A DNA stretch of 64,000 bases from positions 372,001 through 436,000 of the forward strand of contig JAVSML010020761.1 of assembly GCA_038503035.1 (NCBI GenBank), in the 5' to 3' direction. This document shows, piece by piece, positions 1-12,656 of this stretch. Within the stretch, counting starts at the first letter, position 1; each line of letters starts with the position of its first letter. The notes below the pieces were generated by a model. That model made no database searches. It saw nothing but the letters and a program-made list of their open reading frames with translations, and was not told where the DNA came from. Source of the stretch: Crocodylus rhombifer (lineage: Eukaryota; Chordata; Crocodylia; Crocodylidae). The translations under genes and the position numbers were made by a program.

Positions 1-1371
1 TCCCCCTTGCCTTCAGTACGTCAAAAATTGGCCAAATCAAATACAAAACATCTCAGAAAGCAAACCTCCAGGCAACAGAGGAGTGTGGGCAGTTCGCTAT
101 TGGAAACTTGGGATTCCTCTCTATAGCAGCCAAATCCAAGACACAGTACAGAGAAACAAGCTGGCAACTGCCTCACTGCTGTCTCTAATACAACACATGA
201 GGCTGGAAACTGAAGCCATTCTGTCTAAGGATGAAAGAGCCACAACACAACTAACTAGACATGCCAGGTCAGGCTAGCCAGAAGCACCAGGTGACAGCAG
301 CCATTTAATTGCAACAACAAGAACTATAAAAATCTGAGTGATTCTCAGATGCCTGGGGCTCCTTATGTCACAACTGTGAAAACGGGGAAAAAAATGATCC
401 CCAGGGACTATCTCCAATGTAAGGGTATGGAGCTCTTACAAAAGCCCTATTCTATTGCACAGCCAATTCCTGGGGTAGGGAGCTGCATGACAGTATTCTG
501 GCTATGTGCACCTGGGATACTGCTGGTCCTGAAATGCTCCTTGCCAGCCTGAGAATGCAGGTAGTGCAGGTGTCCCTGCACTCATCCTGCTACTGCCTGC
601 TGTATATCATCTCCAAAAGCCTCTCTTGTTGGTTATATAGGTGGATAAAAGTGCTGCTCAGAAACTGACATCTACTGTAATAAAGAGCATCTTCTCTGTG
701 CATTAACTAATTATTTATTGATCACATAAGTTATTACATACAAATTAAAAGGTTAAGCAAAATAAGCAATGACTCATTTCAATTAAGGCACTTATTCACT
801 GGACTCCAGATGTGAAGAAGATACTCTACTTTATTGTGTAGAGAAGCATAAATCTACTCAGTTTAAGTCACAAGAATGGAATGTATCTGATGATCAAAAT
901 TCAAATCAGATGAGCCTCTGAAGCAACGTAGAGTCTACCAGCCGTTATCAAACTAGTCTGACTATCCCATGCACTGTTTTGTCCGATTCATTTTTAGCCT
1001 TTACCAGTAGAAAATAAAGACATTCAGTAGCTTTTAAAGGAATGCCACAAGGAAAGCATGGGGTCACATTTGGGTACTCAGGTCCTGCAAGGGAACCCCT
1101 GCCCCCCAACAAAAATGACATTTCTTAGGCCACAGTTCTGCAAATACTTACACAATGTGGTTAACATTAAGCACATGCACAATCCCACTGGGGCCTTCGA
1201 CTGCAACAGTTTAGTTTTAAATACAAAGAAACTGGGAGAGAGAAGAATGGATTTGTGAGAATTGTGTTTCTGCACGCATGCAGAGCAGACAACAGGGAAT
1301 CAGTGGGCACTCCTGGCTAAGCATCCAGAATGAGAGTGCGGTAATTAATAAGCACACTCATGTACATCCTT

Positions 1372-1765
1372 AGAGTCATAGAGAAGCGGGGCTGGAAGGG
1401 ACCTCCAGAGGTCACATCTAGTCCAACCCCTGCCTGCGGTAGAGTCAGCCCTGTCCAAGCCATCCCAGACAAGCATAATCTAAACTTTACATAAGGCTAC
1501 TCTCAAGCCTGGCACAACATACACCTAACACCGAAACTTGTCACAGGTAAAGCAGAGGGACCACGGCAGCCAATGTCCCGCTTCTATACAATGTCATCAA
1601 TATATGCTCAAGGAGGTCCCAGGTAGAGAAAGGCAAACCTGACTCCCACCCCCACCAATCTGACCATGGGATAAAATTCCTTCCTGACCCCAAATATGGT
1701 GTTGGTCTGACCCCGAGCAGAGGGGCAAGACCCTCTAGCCAGGAACCTATGGCTTTTGTCCCACG
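1372..1765 (-). mobile_element. CR1 LINE 3' fragment
   Basis: The sequence begins with a reversed CR1-type 3' end (ggctggaagggacctccag, then a tagtccaacccc tract). It continues through a typical 3'-UTR-like stretch (aaattccttcctgacccc). A second copy of the same family is at 28792. CR1 is a target-primed non-LTR retrotransposon, usually 5'-truncated, and no coding part is visible here. Confidence 0.7.
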
Positions 1766-2984
1766 AGGAACATTGGCACAGCCTTACTATTCAGTCTGAG
1801 AACTGAGCCCAATCAGAGCGTGGGAGGATACAGACACTTATCACAGAAATCTGGAGAGCTCCAGCAGCCATGGATGAGGAACAGCAACATGCGACTAGAA
1901 CTGCTGCTGCTGGGCTCAGCCCAAAAACCTGCAACATTCTGGCCGCAGGCAAGATGCAGCTACAGCATCTACAATGCAGAAGAGCCCTCCCCTCAGTCAG
2001 AACAGTGCATATGGGTCGACAATCAGGTATTTTATTAAAAGACTTAAGAAAAGAATATAGAAATTGCTGGAATGGAGTAAAAGGATGGAATCCAGAATCC
2101 TGTCTTTGAAGAGATGACAATGTCAGAGAAAGATATAAATCTCCCATACTGAGCTTAATTTTGCAGTTTCCTATAGCAGGGGAAAAGTTCTTCTCACCTT
2201 TATCTGACTGTGGCCTTATGCCACAATACAGGGCTAAAACCCCCTACCACATTACCTTAGCTACTTTATGTGCAGGTGCTATTTCAGCCTCAGTACCTGC
2301 TTGGCATGGATGGGTGCTCACGCTTACAAAGAGCCCTGCTGAAGCCTCCTTACAGGCACAAGTTTTGCACAAGTGAACCCAAGTTGCAGGTTCAGGACAG
2401 AAGTCTAATGTGAACATCTAGTGCTCCTTCTTAAACTATCTGCCTCAATAATAGCAGCCTGGAGTCCAAGAGAATATTTATTTTTAAATGTAATGAAGTA
2501 ACACGAGATTAAGTACTAGTGAAAGTATAAACAAGGACATCTGAGGAGCCTTCTCTATTATGGGCTGTTCTCTATAAATATCCATCCGATTTGTCCCTTA
2601 CTCTCTTGTTTTCTACTCCCTTACTCTAAACATTAGTTTGCGCTGCTAGTGAAAATTCATTATTTCAATGAAAAACCCCAAAAGGTTTTCAGCAGCAAAC
2701 AATCATCAACCACTTTCACAGTCCATTTGCTCCCCACTCACTGTGTTGAACTAGAGGCATTACTGAAAACCTTGCTGAACACACTCTATTAAACAGATGA
2801 AAATACTAGCTAAATATAATGCAAGACCTGAATACCAATAATATGCGAGTAACCTACCTCATTTCATAAACCCAGCTGAAATGTTCATGCTTGGACAGTG
2901 GTGACAAACTCCCTTATTCATCCTCCAGAATGCAAGCTAGTGGCATGAGAAATTACATATTCCCCAAGCTGGGTGGAGTAGTAG

Positions 2985-3570
2985 ACACACTGGAGGGTGG
3001 GGCTACGATTCAGCGAAACCTCAACAAGTTGGAGGATCGGACCAATCCCATGCACTGGTGAATGGAACAATCCCATGCACTGGTGCAGGCTGTGGGCTGA
3101 CTGGCTGGGCAGCAGCTCTGCAGAACCGGACCTGGGGGTGGCAGGGGACAAGAAGCTGGATAGAAGCCAACAGCATGCCCTTGTTGCCAAAAAGGCTAAA
3201 GGCATCCTGGGCTTCATGAGTAGAAGCACTGCCAGCAGATCAAGGGAAGTGATTGTTCCCCTCTACTTAGCACTGCTGAGGCCACTGTTCTCAGTGGTGG
3301 CAGATGACAGAACAAGGAGCACTACTGGTTTCCAATTCAGCAAGGGAAGTTTCATTTTTCCTAATATTTAACCACTCTCACCAGGAAGGTAGTAAAGCAC
3401 TGGAACAGGCTACCAAAGGCGGCACGGATTCTCCATCCTAAGTGGTTTTTTCAAACCAAGCTAGACAAAGCCATAGCTGAGACGATATAGTGGGATGGTC
3501 CTGCTTTGAGCAGGGGGTTGGATTAGATGACCTCCTGAGCTCCCTTCCAACCCTCATTTTCTATTATTCC
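2985..3570 (+). mobile_element. CR1 LINE fragment, internally deleted
   Basis: An open stretch at about 3130-3290 reads the reverse-transcriptase C-terminal block of CR1 (DLGVAGDKKLD, then SRSREVIVPLYLALLRPLF). The 3' end follows at about 3500-3560 (gttggattagatgacctcc). Sequence between these is shortened relative to other CR1 copies. A 25-base-period duplication (caatcccatgcactggtg at 3043 and 3068) lies near its left end. Confidence 0.75.
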
Positions 3571-5488
3571 ATCTTGTGACTGGTGGTCAAAACAGACACT
3601 AGGAGCAGAACTTCAGTGATACACAAGAACTTCCCATAAAACAAAGCAGAATGAATGTCTCTAATATTTCTTTATTTTTTCATATTAGAAGTGTCACATG
3701 GTGCAGCTATTAGGAGGCATCAGCCTCTCATACCATGATCTTTAATTAATAAATCAGTTTAGCAGTTTCTTTAGGAATCTGCATGACATAAGATTTTGTC
3801 TAGTTTTTAGCAGGCCATCTCACTCTCCTTCCCCCATGACGTTTTTAGCACAAGGACAGTTAAGATGATTTAGTAGCATCTTGACACCTATTAATCAAAC
3901 TGCAAAATCATCTTGCAATTTGTAGAAAATCTGTGTGGAAACTAAGTATCATTTATCCAAGGCAAGTTAAAAAAATCCCCCCCAACACAGAGGTTAATTT
4001 TAAGCTTTGAGCATTATATATTATTAAAAGGGGTTTAAAAAAAAACACATTCTTTTATCTCCTTAGCCCAGGATGGTTTTTTTGCCTATTCTTTAAGTAG
4101 GTGATCTCTTCTGGAGTACTTCCACAGCTAATGCACAAAATGACAAGAGGAAGAAGCAGATAAAGATACTGATTCTCTTCCCTCTTGAGCCTACTGTTTC
4201 AATAAGGTCATGCTCCCATTTCTTTAATGCCCAGAAAATTGTGTCCGGTTCCAAAACGTGAAGAAAAGAAAAACGCATCCCTTTTGGAGCTGTGAGCAAT
4301 TTCAAATATGCTATTTCCAACAGACTGTTGTATTCAAGGAGTCTATTCAGGGACTACTTAAACATATGATCTTTGGTGCTAAGTGATTTCAGTGCATTGG
4401 TTATGCATCTGCATACTTACAGCTTTAATTATCCACCTGCTAAGTGTCTCTAATAAGCTTCCAGGGGAAAAAATGCTGTTTATATAATAAGTCCCATTTT
4501 CTAAGTAAAGCAGCTGAATTTTTATAACAGGCCATTGCCTGGTCTTACTAGATGTTTAGAGCGTTCTTTACCCTTCTGAACACCGACCACATCAAACAAT
4601 CAGTTTAAAATGATTTGACACATGTGCACACTAATACAGACAGCATTTTTGCAAATACTTATACAAACTGTAAGTAGTTTTGCAACCGAGTAAAGGGTCT
4701 CTGAAAAGATGGAAGAAATATGGACACATACCACAGCTGGTTATATCCATGTCTTGGTGCAAGTTCTGTGTGTATACATGAGATAAATGGCACTGGGTGG
4801 GAAGTAGATTTTTAAAGCTTTTCAGACCCAGAAATTATTTGGCTGTCATGTACATTTCTTCTACATACACCAAAAGGCAGAACTGGAAGTAAAAGTCTCC
4901 TTACTTAAAGCAGGTCTAACGCTTAGGGCTATTAACTTGGACATAGTTGTTTGGAGCAAGTTTTCAAAACTTTTGTTGTCAAAATTTGGTTTGACATGCA
5001 GAAAAAACTATCAACACTGCTTGCCTGAAAAACAGCTTAACAGGATTAGTGTTTGTACTGCAGTAATATGTAGCTGGCTTAACCAAAAATAAGGGTCATA
5101 CTATTTTAGGTACTGTTCAAGCACACAGCAGAGAGTCCTTGACTCAAAGAGCTTATAATCTGTCATTACAACTAGTGAATACGACTAACAAATTAGGTAA
5201 AGAAAGTAAAGCAAATAGGTTAACATCATAATTAAATTAAAATATGCAATTCAGAAATTATAGAATAATATACATTTCTCATTCAGGAAACAGATGGTTT
5301 TAGATTTGCAGCTATTTAGACTCTAACTTCATAATAAACACTAAAATTACTTCTGAATCTATGATGAACGTGGCAAAGCCTTGAAGGCAAATCATTTCCC
5401 TTTAGCCTGGAAGTGCAAAAAAGGCTCAGATTGTTTGAATCGTGCAAGAGAAAGGAGAAGATCTGAAAATAACGGGAGGTTAACTTAC

Positions 5489-5581
5489 AGCCCAGGTTTT
5501 TGTCAGCCTGAAAATAGGTGCACTTTGTAACGCAGATACCACAGACATGAGGGAGTGAAGGTTGTTCAGTTCTAGAAGTTT
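5489..5581 (-). CDS. RALGPS1: RALGPS1 coding exon 6 (residues 131-161)
   Basis: The 93-base exon encodes [19 protein letters not shown], then [12 protein letters not shown]. This is the most conserved block of CDC25 domains (L-x-N-(F/L)-x-(S/A)-x-(M)-x-(I/V)-x-(S)-x-L-x-S-x-P-(I)-x-R-L-x-x-T-W). The acceptor is ccccctcag and the donor gtaagttaac. The reading frame stays open into the next exon, which is not in the window. The missing remainder should hold the second half of the exchange domain with its catalytic hairpin, the PxxP motif and the C-terminal PH domain. Confidence 0.95.
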
Positions 5582-6189
5582 CTGAGGGGGGAAAAAAGAG
5601 ACAATGAAGTGGGATGTTATTCTTTTACGCCGAGATGAAAAATTAATTCATGCTCTCACAGCGATCTACAGGCATCGTGTTAAATAGACTGCAATTACAG
5701 ATGTCATTTTTAAAAATGAAAGCAAACCTCACTCAGGGGGTCAGTAATTTGTGAAAATCTTTTAGAAATGGGGTAAAATGTTGATATTTGAAAGTTTTCC
5801 ATATTTACCCCTTAGTCATTGCAAACTGCATTATGGTCAAATTACAGTATGGGTGTACAGTTTTGTAAGGTTGTCACCCTATCAGGAGTAAAAGAAAGAT
5901 TAATTTTTCAATATAATTCCAGCATTTCCCTTGAAAACAAGTTCCAATAATGTGGTAACATAGTTTTAGAAAGAATATGTTTAATTGGGACACAAGTATC
6001 AACTTGTATCTCCAGTGGTTACAAATGATACTAAATGACCAAGCTAAAAGTAATAGGATGACTTTTTTTTTTAAATGTCATTATTACTTTTAAAAAAATA
6101 TTGTAAGAGGCAATAACTCCTCCCTTCCTGATATTTTAAAATTCAGCCTGTGTTTGCAGTCATTCCTCAAGGACAACAAGAAGTCTTTT

Positions 6190-7963
6190 TTTTTTTTAAA
6201 TACATAGGGGGGAAAAAAGAAGGTACCAGGTAACGTGGGGCCCCTGCAGGACACACTAGGAAATTTGGTCATCACACTAGACAACAAAGCCAACATATTT
6301 AACGATTTCTTTGCCTCCATTTTCCTCAGCAGGGACCGGATCAGCCCCCAACTCCCGTCAGACTCCAAGGGAGGCGCACCTAGGTCAAGGGTTAGTGAGG
6401 AACTAGTCAGGGAGCGTCTGGAGGGACTGGACGTATTCAAATCAGCGGGTCCGGACGATCTCCACCCCCGAGTGTTGAGGGAATTAGCTGAGGTCACTGC
6501 GGGACCCCTGGCACGGCTGTACGAGCACTCGTGGTGCTCTGGTGTGGTGCCAGGACTGGAAGAGGGACAACGTGGTTCCCATCATCAAAAACAGGAGAAA
6601 GGAGGACCTGGGAAACTATAGGCCAGTCAGTCTTACCTCAATCCTGGGCAAGCTTTTTGAGAGAATCATTCTGGCGCATCTCGCGAGGGGCCAGCAGGGG
6701 AGATTATGCTTAGGGGCAACCAACACGGGTTCATTAGCAGCAGGTCCTGTCAGACCAACCTGGTGGCCTCTATGACCAGGTCACCAAATCCTTAGACGCA
6801 GGGGTAGCAGTGGACGTAGCCTTTCTGGACTTTAGGAAGGCCTTCAACACTGTCTCTCACCCTGTTCTCATTAAGAAACTGGGGGCTATGGTGTCAACAC
6901 CCACACAGTCAATTGGGTCACCAACTGGCTGGAGGGCCGCACCCAGAGAGTGGTGGTGGATGGGTCATTTTCAGCCTGGAGGGACATGGGCAGTGGGGTC
7001 CCCCAGGGCTTTGTCCTCGGGCCCGCGCTGTTCAACATCTTCATCAGCGACTCCGATGAGGGGGTAAAAAGCACCTGCTCACATTTGCTGATGACACTAA
7101 AATGTGGGGGGATGTGGGCACGCTAGAAGGGAGGAATAGGCTGCAATCGGACCTAGACAGGTTACAGGGGTGGGCGGATGAGAATAGGATGGGTTTCAAC
7201 ACAGACAAGTGCACAGTGCTGCACCTGCGGAGGAAGAGCCAGCACCATATCTACAGGCTGGGGAACTCCCTTCTCGTCAGGGCGGAGACAGAAAAGGATC
7301 TTGGAGTCATCACTGATGCCAAGGTGAACATGGGCCGACAGTGTGGGGACGCGGTCAGGAAGGCCGACCGCACCTTGTCGTGCATCCACAGATGCATCTC
7401 GAGCAGGTCCAAGGACGTGATCCTCCCCCTCTATGCGGCACTGGTCAGGCCGCAGCTGGAGTACTGCGACCAGTTCTGGGCGCCACACTTCAAGAGGGGT
7501 GTGGACAACATGGAGAGAGTCCAGAGGAGGCCACTGGCATGGTCAGGGGGCAGCAGGGCAGGCCCTACAAGGAGAGGTGATGGGACCTAAACCTGTTCAG
7601 CCTCCACAAGAAAAGGCTGAGGGGGATCTAGTGGCATGTTACAAACTAGTCAGAGGGAACCAGCAGGCATTGGGGGAGTCCCTGTTCCCCCGAGCACTGC
7701 CAGGAGTAACCAGGAATAACGGTCACAAGCTGGCGGACAGGAGATTCAGGCTAGATATCAGGAGGTACGACTTCACTGTCAGGGCGGCTAGGGTCTGGAA
7801 CCAACTTCCAGGACAAGTGGTGCTGGCTCCTATCCTGGGGTCTTTAAGAGGAGGTCAGATGAACACTTTGCTGGGGTCATTTGACCCCAGTACTTTTTCC
7901 TGCCATGGCAGGGGGTTGGACTCAATGATCTGCTCAGGTCCCTTCCAACCCTACAAACTATGA
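6190..7963 (+). mobile_element. CR1 LINE with degenerate ORF2 (reverse transcriptase)
   Basis: This is the longest CR1 copy in the window, about 1.8 kb and 5'-truncated. Reverse-transcriptase blocks appear in order across shifting frames: ANIFNDFFASIF and KSAGPDDLHPRVLREL (6295-6490), NYRPVSLTS (near 6614), AFLDFRKAFNTVSHPVL (6815-6870), the catalytic FADD box (7084-7095), then DLDRLQGWADENRM and VILPLYAALVRPQLEYC (7155-7470), and a C-terminal RLDIRRYDFTVRAARVWN block. Frameshifts near 6540, before 6810 and after 6900 show it is dead. The 3' end (ggttggactcaatgatctg ... ctatgaaac) matches the copies at 47290 and 61358. It is antisense to RALGPS1. Confidence 0.9.
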
Positions 7964-9676
7964 AACATATTACTTGCTTTAAGTCATCTTCCAGATGAGA
8001 ACACATGGAAACAAACCCCTCTTAAATAAACAAGTTTCCTGCAACAAGGTACCAGAAACAAAGAAAAAGGAGAAATATGTTGACAACATAACTGTAAAAA
8101 GACTTTAAATGCAGCCATGTATTCCTCCTTACTTCCAGCATTACTTATGAACTGCAGAGCTTTAAAAGCATGAGAAACCTAGGTAGCGCACATTTGTTTC
8201 TACAGGACAGATCTCCAACAGCTCCTTTACACAGAGCTCTTAACACATGCAAACAGAGAACACTGGCATGATGTTAAAGCGTGTAGGTGATCACAAGCTT
8301 AAAAGTTAATACTCTGCTCTTGCACTATGGAAAGCCAACATTTTGCTTCTGCTCCCTCAATCCCAGAACCAGGAAATATAGTGACCATGATGGGGGAATT
8401 CTTGGACGCTCTAATAAGCAGAGTGTGTAGACAGCTCTTTGGGAAGTTACCATGTTTTTGTAGAAGGACTTTTTAAGAGAGACTGGCCAATTAGTTGCCT
8501 AGATTTGGTCAATGCACCAGTTAAAACATGATTTGCATTCTGCGGTCTCAAGAACAAAAAAGCGTACTCGGTGGCCAGGATGATCCAGAGAGTTATGTAA
8601 AAAAACCCAAACAAAACCAAAAAAACCCAAACCTCTCCAAGCCCTTCTAAAGGTAGGCTGGCTCTACCCAGCTGTAGGGAAATATACACCTGGGGGGGGA
8701 AATCTACACAGAACAAAATCTACACGTGCCATGTATGCGCAGCCAGTTCTCTTGCTTATAAGCACAAAACATTTAAAGGCCAGCAGGCACTGTCTGCACC
8801 ACAGAATAGCTCCTTCAATTACTTTTCACTAGTATTTTATTTCATACTCAGTGTATAGAATGCATGTGGTACGTAAGTTTTGGAGATATAAAAACAGCAT
8901 TAAAATGCCTTAGGTTTTACTCCACTTTCAATCCTCTATTCACCCCTAGTCTTGCATGTAAAAAATCTGTATTAAGGATCTGGCTTTTTCAACAAAGCTC
9001 CATCTTCTTTCTACCTCTTTTGACATGCCTCAACTTAATCTATCTTCATCCCACAGATGTGCTGACAAACAGTAAAATCAGGCCCATACGGCAGATCCTG
9101 AAATATTTATTGTGATATACAGTGACATCTGTGGGAACTGTGCATGCATGTCTTTCACATGGGTTTGGGATGCCACAGTGCACTCCACAGAATGACAGAT
9201 GTTCCTGAGTCTCACATTTTACCTTATAAATTATAAGAGGTTCCAATACCTTCCAGCAGGAAAAACAATATTAAAAAAAACTGTATATACAGTAGGATTT
9301 GTAAGAAAAAAGTATTAAATCACACCAACATAACTGCTCAAAGTCTGCTACAAGTAGGAATGAGAAATCCACAATAACTCAGCAAACAGCTGTCAGATAG
9401 CACTGGACATCAGGCAGCTGTGCTTACAAAAAGAGAATGAGAATGAGGCTGTGCATGACTTTGCAAAATGTTATGGGGGCTATATTTGCTTTTGTTTTAA
9501 GAAAAATACATTAGAGCTAATTTAAAATAAACTACACAACACACCTACTATTACATAGGCGCAGAGTACTAGGACTACTCTTGAAAATACAATGTATAAT
9601 GTGCGTCTTGGGGAAACACAACTGGACAACCAGAGTGCTAATATTCTAAAAGGCAATGAATAATACAATTGAGCAT

Positions 9677-9765
9677 GCTGTGCAGTGTTATATAATATGC
9701 CATTCAGTGAAAACATGAAGCTATGCTGGTTTTATATAATAAGCCTTTCAGTGGAAACATAATGA
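9677..9765 (+). repeat. Imperfect tandem duplication, about 44 bp
   Basis: A unit containing gttatataatatgccattca then gtgaaaacatga is followed by tttatataataagcctttca then gtggaaacataatga. Several substitutions and small indels separate the copies. Confidence 0.6.
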
Positions 9766-10833
9766 CATAATCTTTAGTCAGCTCCTTTTACAATGCAACA
9801 TGCATTTCAGTGCTTGGACAGTAAAATGATTTATCCGGTGTATCCATTGGTGCCAACAGCCAGAGGAGTTTGGGGCAAGTCAGTGAGTTTCCACAGATAT
9901 AAAAAGCACCATTAATGGCAACAACCCTTAAGTATAATATTAGATGCTTTTGCAAGTCATTTTTCACTATGCCAGCATACATCATTCCAAATCCAGTGTG
10001 TCACTCCGAGTTGAAATTGTGGGCCGATCACAAACTTTCTCTATTACAAATTTCTTGCTGTAGCCCCGTGGCACATTCCAAATCCAATTTTCAGAACTTT
10101 CACTGCAGCAAATAAAATGTGATCTCTACATGAAAATTATATTGCAATCATACATCCTTCTTCCCTGCCATGCATAAAAGCAGCCTGAAAAAAAGGTGCT
10201 GCTTTTTCTTAATGCGTTTTTCAGCAGGGTTTCACTGATGCCTGATACTGCAGCGATGAGCTTAAGTTGATAAAAACAATACATCAGAACTACAATTCAA
10301 TGAAAGAATGCTTTTTAATCAGACTCTCAAATAGCTAAGCAGCATTTGGGAGCAAAAAATCCTGGATTAATATTAAATATCCCATTCCTTCAGTGCAAAA
10401 TGCATCACAAGCCTCCAAGAAGTCATCCAGCACAACCAACACACAGATAGTCTGTCTTGGTATGTCTAAGATGAAAACAAACACAAAGCATCTTTGAGGC
10501 CACCTTTTCTTCATAAACAGTCAAGTAAAAAAAAGTCAAACTTCTTTTTAATGTGGAACTTTTAGACCTGTGACCACTTAAAAATCTGCTGCCCACTGTA
10601 ATATGCCGTGGAAAAGCAGCAGGTGTCACTTCCTCACCAAGATATGCCATTCGTGCTGTATGGCATAACAGCTAAGCATCTGGTGGGATGGTAGCTGGCA
10701 GCTCTAAAGACCTCTGCAGTCCATGGACAGTCAATATGAGGAGTGAAGTAACACAGAAAAGGAAAAAAAACAACCCAAAAAAGCCCCTCTGAATGAAAAT
10801 ATATTAGTAATAAAAACAAAAAGTCACACTTAC

Positions 10834-10923
10834 CTTAGCTATTTTCACAAAATGGCTCAATATTTCTGCCCTTATTTTTAAGGTTTGTGCTGTTAAAATT
10901 TCTCGTACAACCCAAAAACTAAC
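10834..10923 (-). CDS. RALGPS1: RALGPS1 coding exon 5 (residues 101-130)
   Basis: The minus strand reads [10 protein letters not shown], then [20 protein letters not shown]. This is the RasGEF-domain segment in which RAE-x-(L/I)-x-x-(F/H)-x-x-(I/V)-A begins structurally conserved region 2. The acceptor is cctttcag and the donor a consensus gtaagtgtga. The exon is 90 bases and phase 0 at both ends. The residues fit RALGPS1 closely; RALGPS2 has more substitutions here (for example HAQ for TAQ, as I recall). Confidence 0.95.
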
Positions 10924-11130
10924 CTGAAAGGAAACACAAACATCTAAGTATAATTAATAAAGAGGCCAATTGAAATGGCACCTGTACATTTTCCAGGTAC
11001 TTTGAGGAAAGTACAAGCTCCTCCAAACCCCCACCTTTCAAAGGTAGCAGTACTGTAGCCAAGGGGCTGCTTCCTCCATAAAAGGCTTGAGCAGGCTGGG
11101 CTCAAAGGCCATGTCCACTCTGCACCCTTG

Positions 11131-11212
11131 TTCCTGGCTTAGGCTAGTAAGTGGGGCATGCCTCCTTGTGTCTCAAGGGAGGCATGCCCCACTTACCAGC
11201 CTAAGCCAGAAA
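11131..11212. repeat. Near-perfect 37-bp hairpin
   Basis: Arm 11131-11168 (ttcctggcttaggctagtaa, then gtggggcatgcctccttg) pairs with 11174-11212 around a 5-base loop. I count only two or three mismatches and one one-base bulge. It could be a mobile-element remnant, such as a fold-back or a tail-to-tail duplication, or a source of structured RNA within the intron. Confidence 0.8.
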
Positions 11213-12635
11213 CATGGAAATGAAGCTGCTCTGTGATACCCATTACGTCCACCCTTGAGCACTCTGCTCCAGCATGCTTGGCAGTGACAGAAGGACAACC
11301 CTGGAAAGCCTGTCTATGTAACAGAACAGGCAAGTCCCAATGCCTGCTACATTCTGTAGCCTGGCGCACGTTCACAGTAGTAGTACTTGGTTTGGTGCCT
11401 GTGAGCGGAAGCACGTGGGTGGTGGGTGCTCGGGAGCGGCCCTCCTCAGGACCACAGGAGTGCACAGGGGAGGCAGTGTTCTGCATGCTCAACTCCAGCA
11501 TCTGGCCTAACCCAAAATTGCTAAAAATCAGCAGCTGCATCAGCAGGGACATTGTCACTGCCACTCTCTGGCCTGGGCTGGAGAATGCTCAGCTTTTGCA
11601 GGGGTGGTGCCAGCAAGCTCAGGTGCACAGAGAAACTGAGGAGCTGGGACTTGCTCAGTGAGAACGGAACCTCCTTGGAACATATAGCTACAGTCTCTGA
11701 AGCCTCAACCGGGCCTATGCAAATAGATTTTTAAAGACTTAAAAACTGGCCAAACGTGAAAGGATTTTCATGGAACTGCAGGATGCATCCCTGTCACAAG
11801 GGCCACTTTCCCTGCCAAATTTCAAGTCCCTGCTCCAAAGCATAGGGGTGCTACAACCACTCAGTGAAACAGCTGTAAGAAAAATTTTAATGGGCAAAAT
11901 ACTATTTTTCTTTAACCTCATTCTTGGAAATGGCTGAACTGTTTTGGCTGAAATTCTTCAAAAATATATTCAGCCTGTGGCAGATATCCAGCATGAAAAA
12001 TATGAACACAAGCAATTACAATCTGGCAATTTTATAAAGAGTTGAAAACACAATTTTATAACAAGAATTTTCAGGAAGCATAAGAAATAGCGATGTCAGC
12101 TTTACCTGATAAAACTACCACAACAGATCATGGTATTTCTATATTTATCAATAAGGGCTGTCAAGAACTTCTGAAGTCCAGAAAACTTTAAAGAAATTAA
12201 AGAAAATAAAGCTGTAATTTTAAATATCTTGGGCTTAATTTGGCAAAGTTTTTAAGATTACTTCTAATTAAGTACATGAAAGGAAGGGAGCCCTATTAAC
12301 TTAAATGGAAAAATTAACATGTTTTTAACATATTTCAAATCAGGGACCTTATTATATCAGGCAATAACTAAAAATTATACAGGTACACTGCAACATGTTC
12401 AGTAAGGATAACAACCACAATATTTAGAGAAATAAGCCTGTTCCTTTTTTTCCCCAATTATTAAAGGCTGCATTCTTGCCATTACAGTTGTTCTACAGCA
12501 CATTTTTTCCATGGACTAGTGTAAGAATGAGTTCAAATGGCATGCTAACTAGCTAAAAAAAAGAACTGCTGACAGCTTTTTAAAAGCACACACAATTCCT
12601 GAACACACAAAGCTGTCCACAAAGTAGACTAAAAC

Positions 12636-12656
12636 AAAAAAAAAAAAAAAAAAAAA
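12636..12656 (+). repeat. A-homopolymer of about 21 bases
   Basis: An uninterrupted A tract is followed by gagagacc. No retrotransposon body ends here on either side, so I do not call it a retrocopy tail. Confidence 0.8.

Larger units (their letters stand above)
1..5488 (-). other. RALGPS1: RALGPS1 intron 6 (partial)
   Basis: This is the intron downstream of coding exon 6, running off the left edge. I searched it on both strands for the next RasGEF exons (LLNRKDK..., DLIYIDSAYP...) and saw none. It holds two CR1 pieces (1372-1765 and 2985-3570). The remainder is AT-rich with no coding signal; short ORFs here lack splice sites or family resemblance. Confidence 0.85.
5582..10833 (-). other. 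RALGPS1: RALGPS1 intron 5
   Basis: This 5.25-kb intron contains the longest CR1 in the window (about 6190-7963, opposite strand to the gene). A local imperfect tandem duplication of about 45 bases lies at 9677-9765. Beyond these I see only AT-rich sequence. Confidence 0.85.

Noticed and set aside
4093..4320. Minus-strand open frame in RALGPS1 intron 6, considered as a next exon
   Set aside because: It does not resemble the expected RasGEF continuation and has no suitable acceptor and donor.
5125..5180. Possible ancient repeat (cttgactcaaagagcttataa)
   Set aside because: Resembles a widespread tetrapod repeat motif, but too short and diverged to assign.
11193..11661. Overlapping 123- and 142-codon frames on both strands
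   Set aside because: Moderate GC gives open frames on both strands; no conserved motif or splice signals, and part lies in the hairpin.
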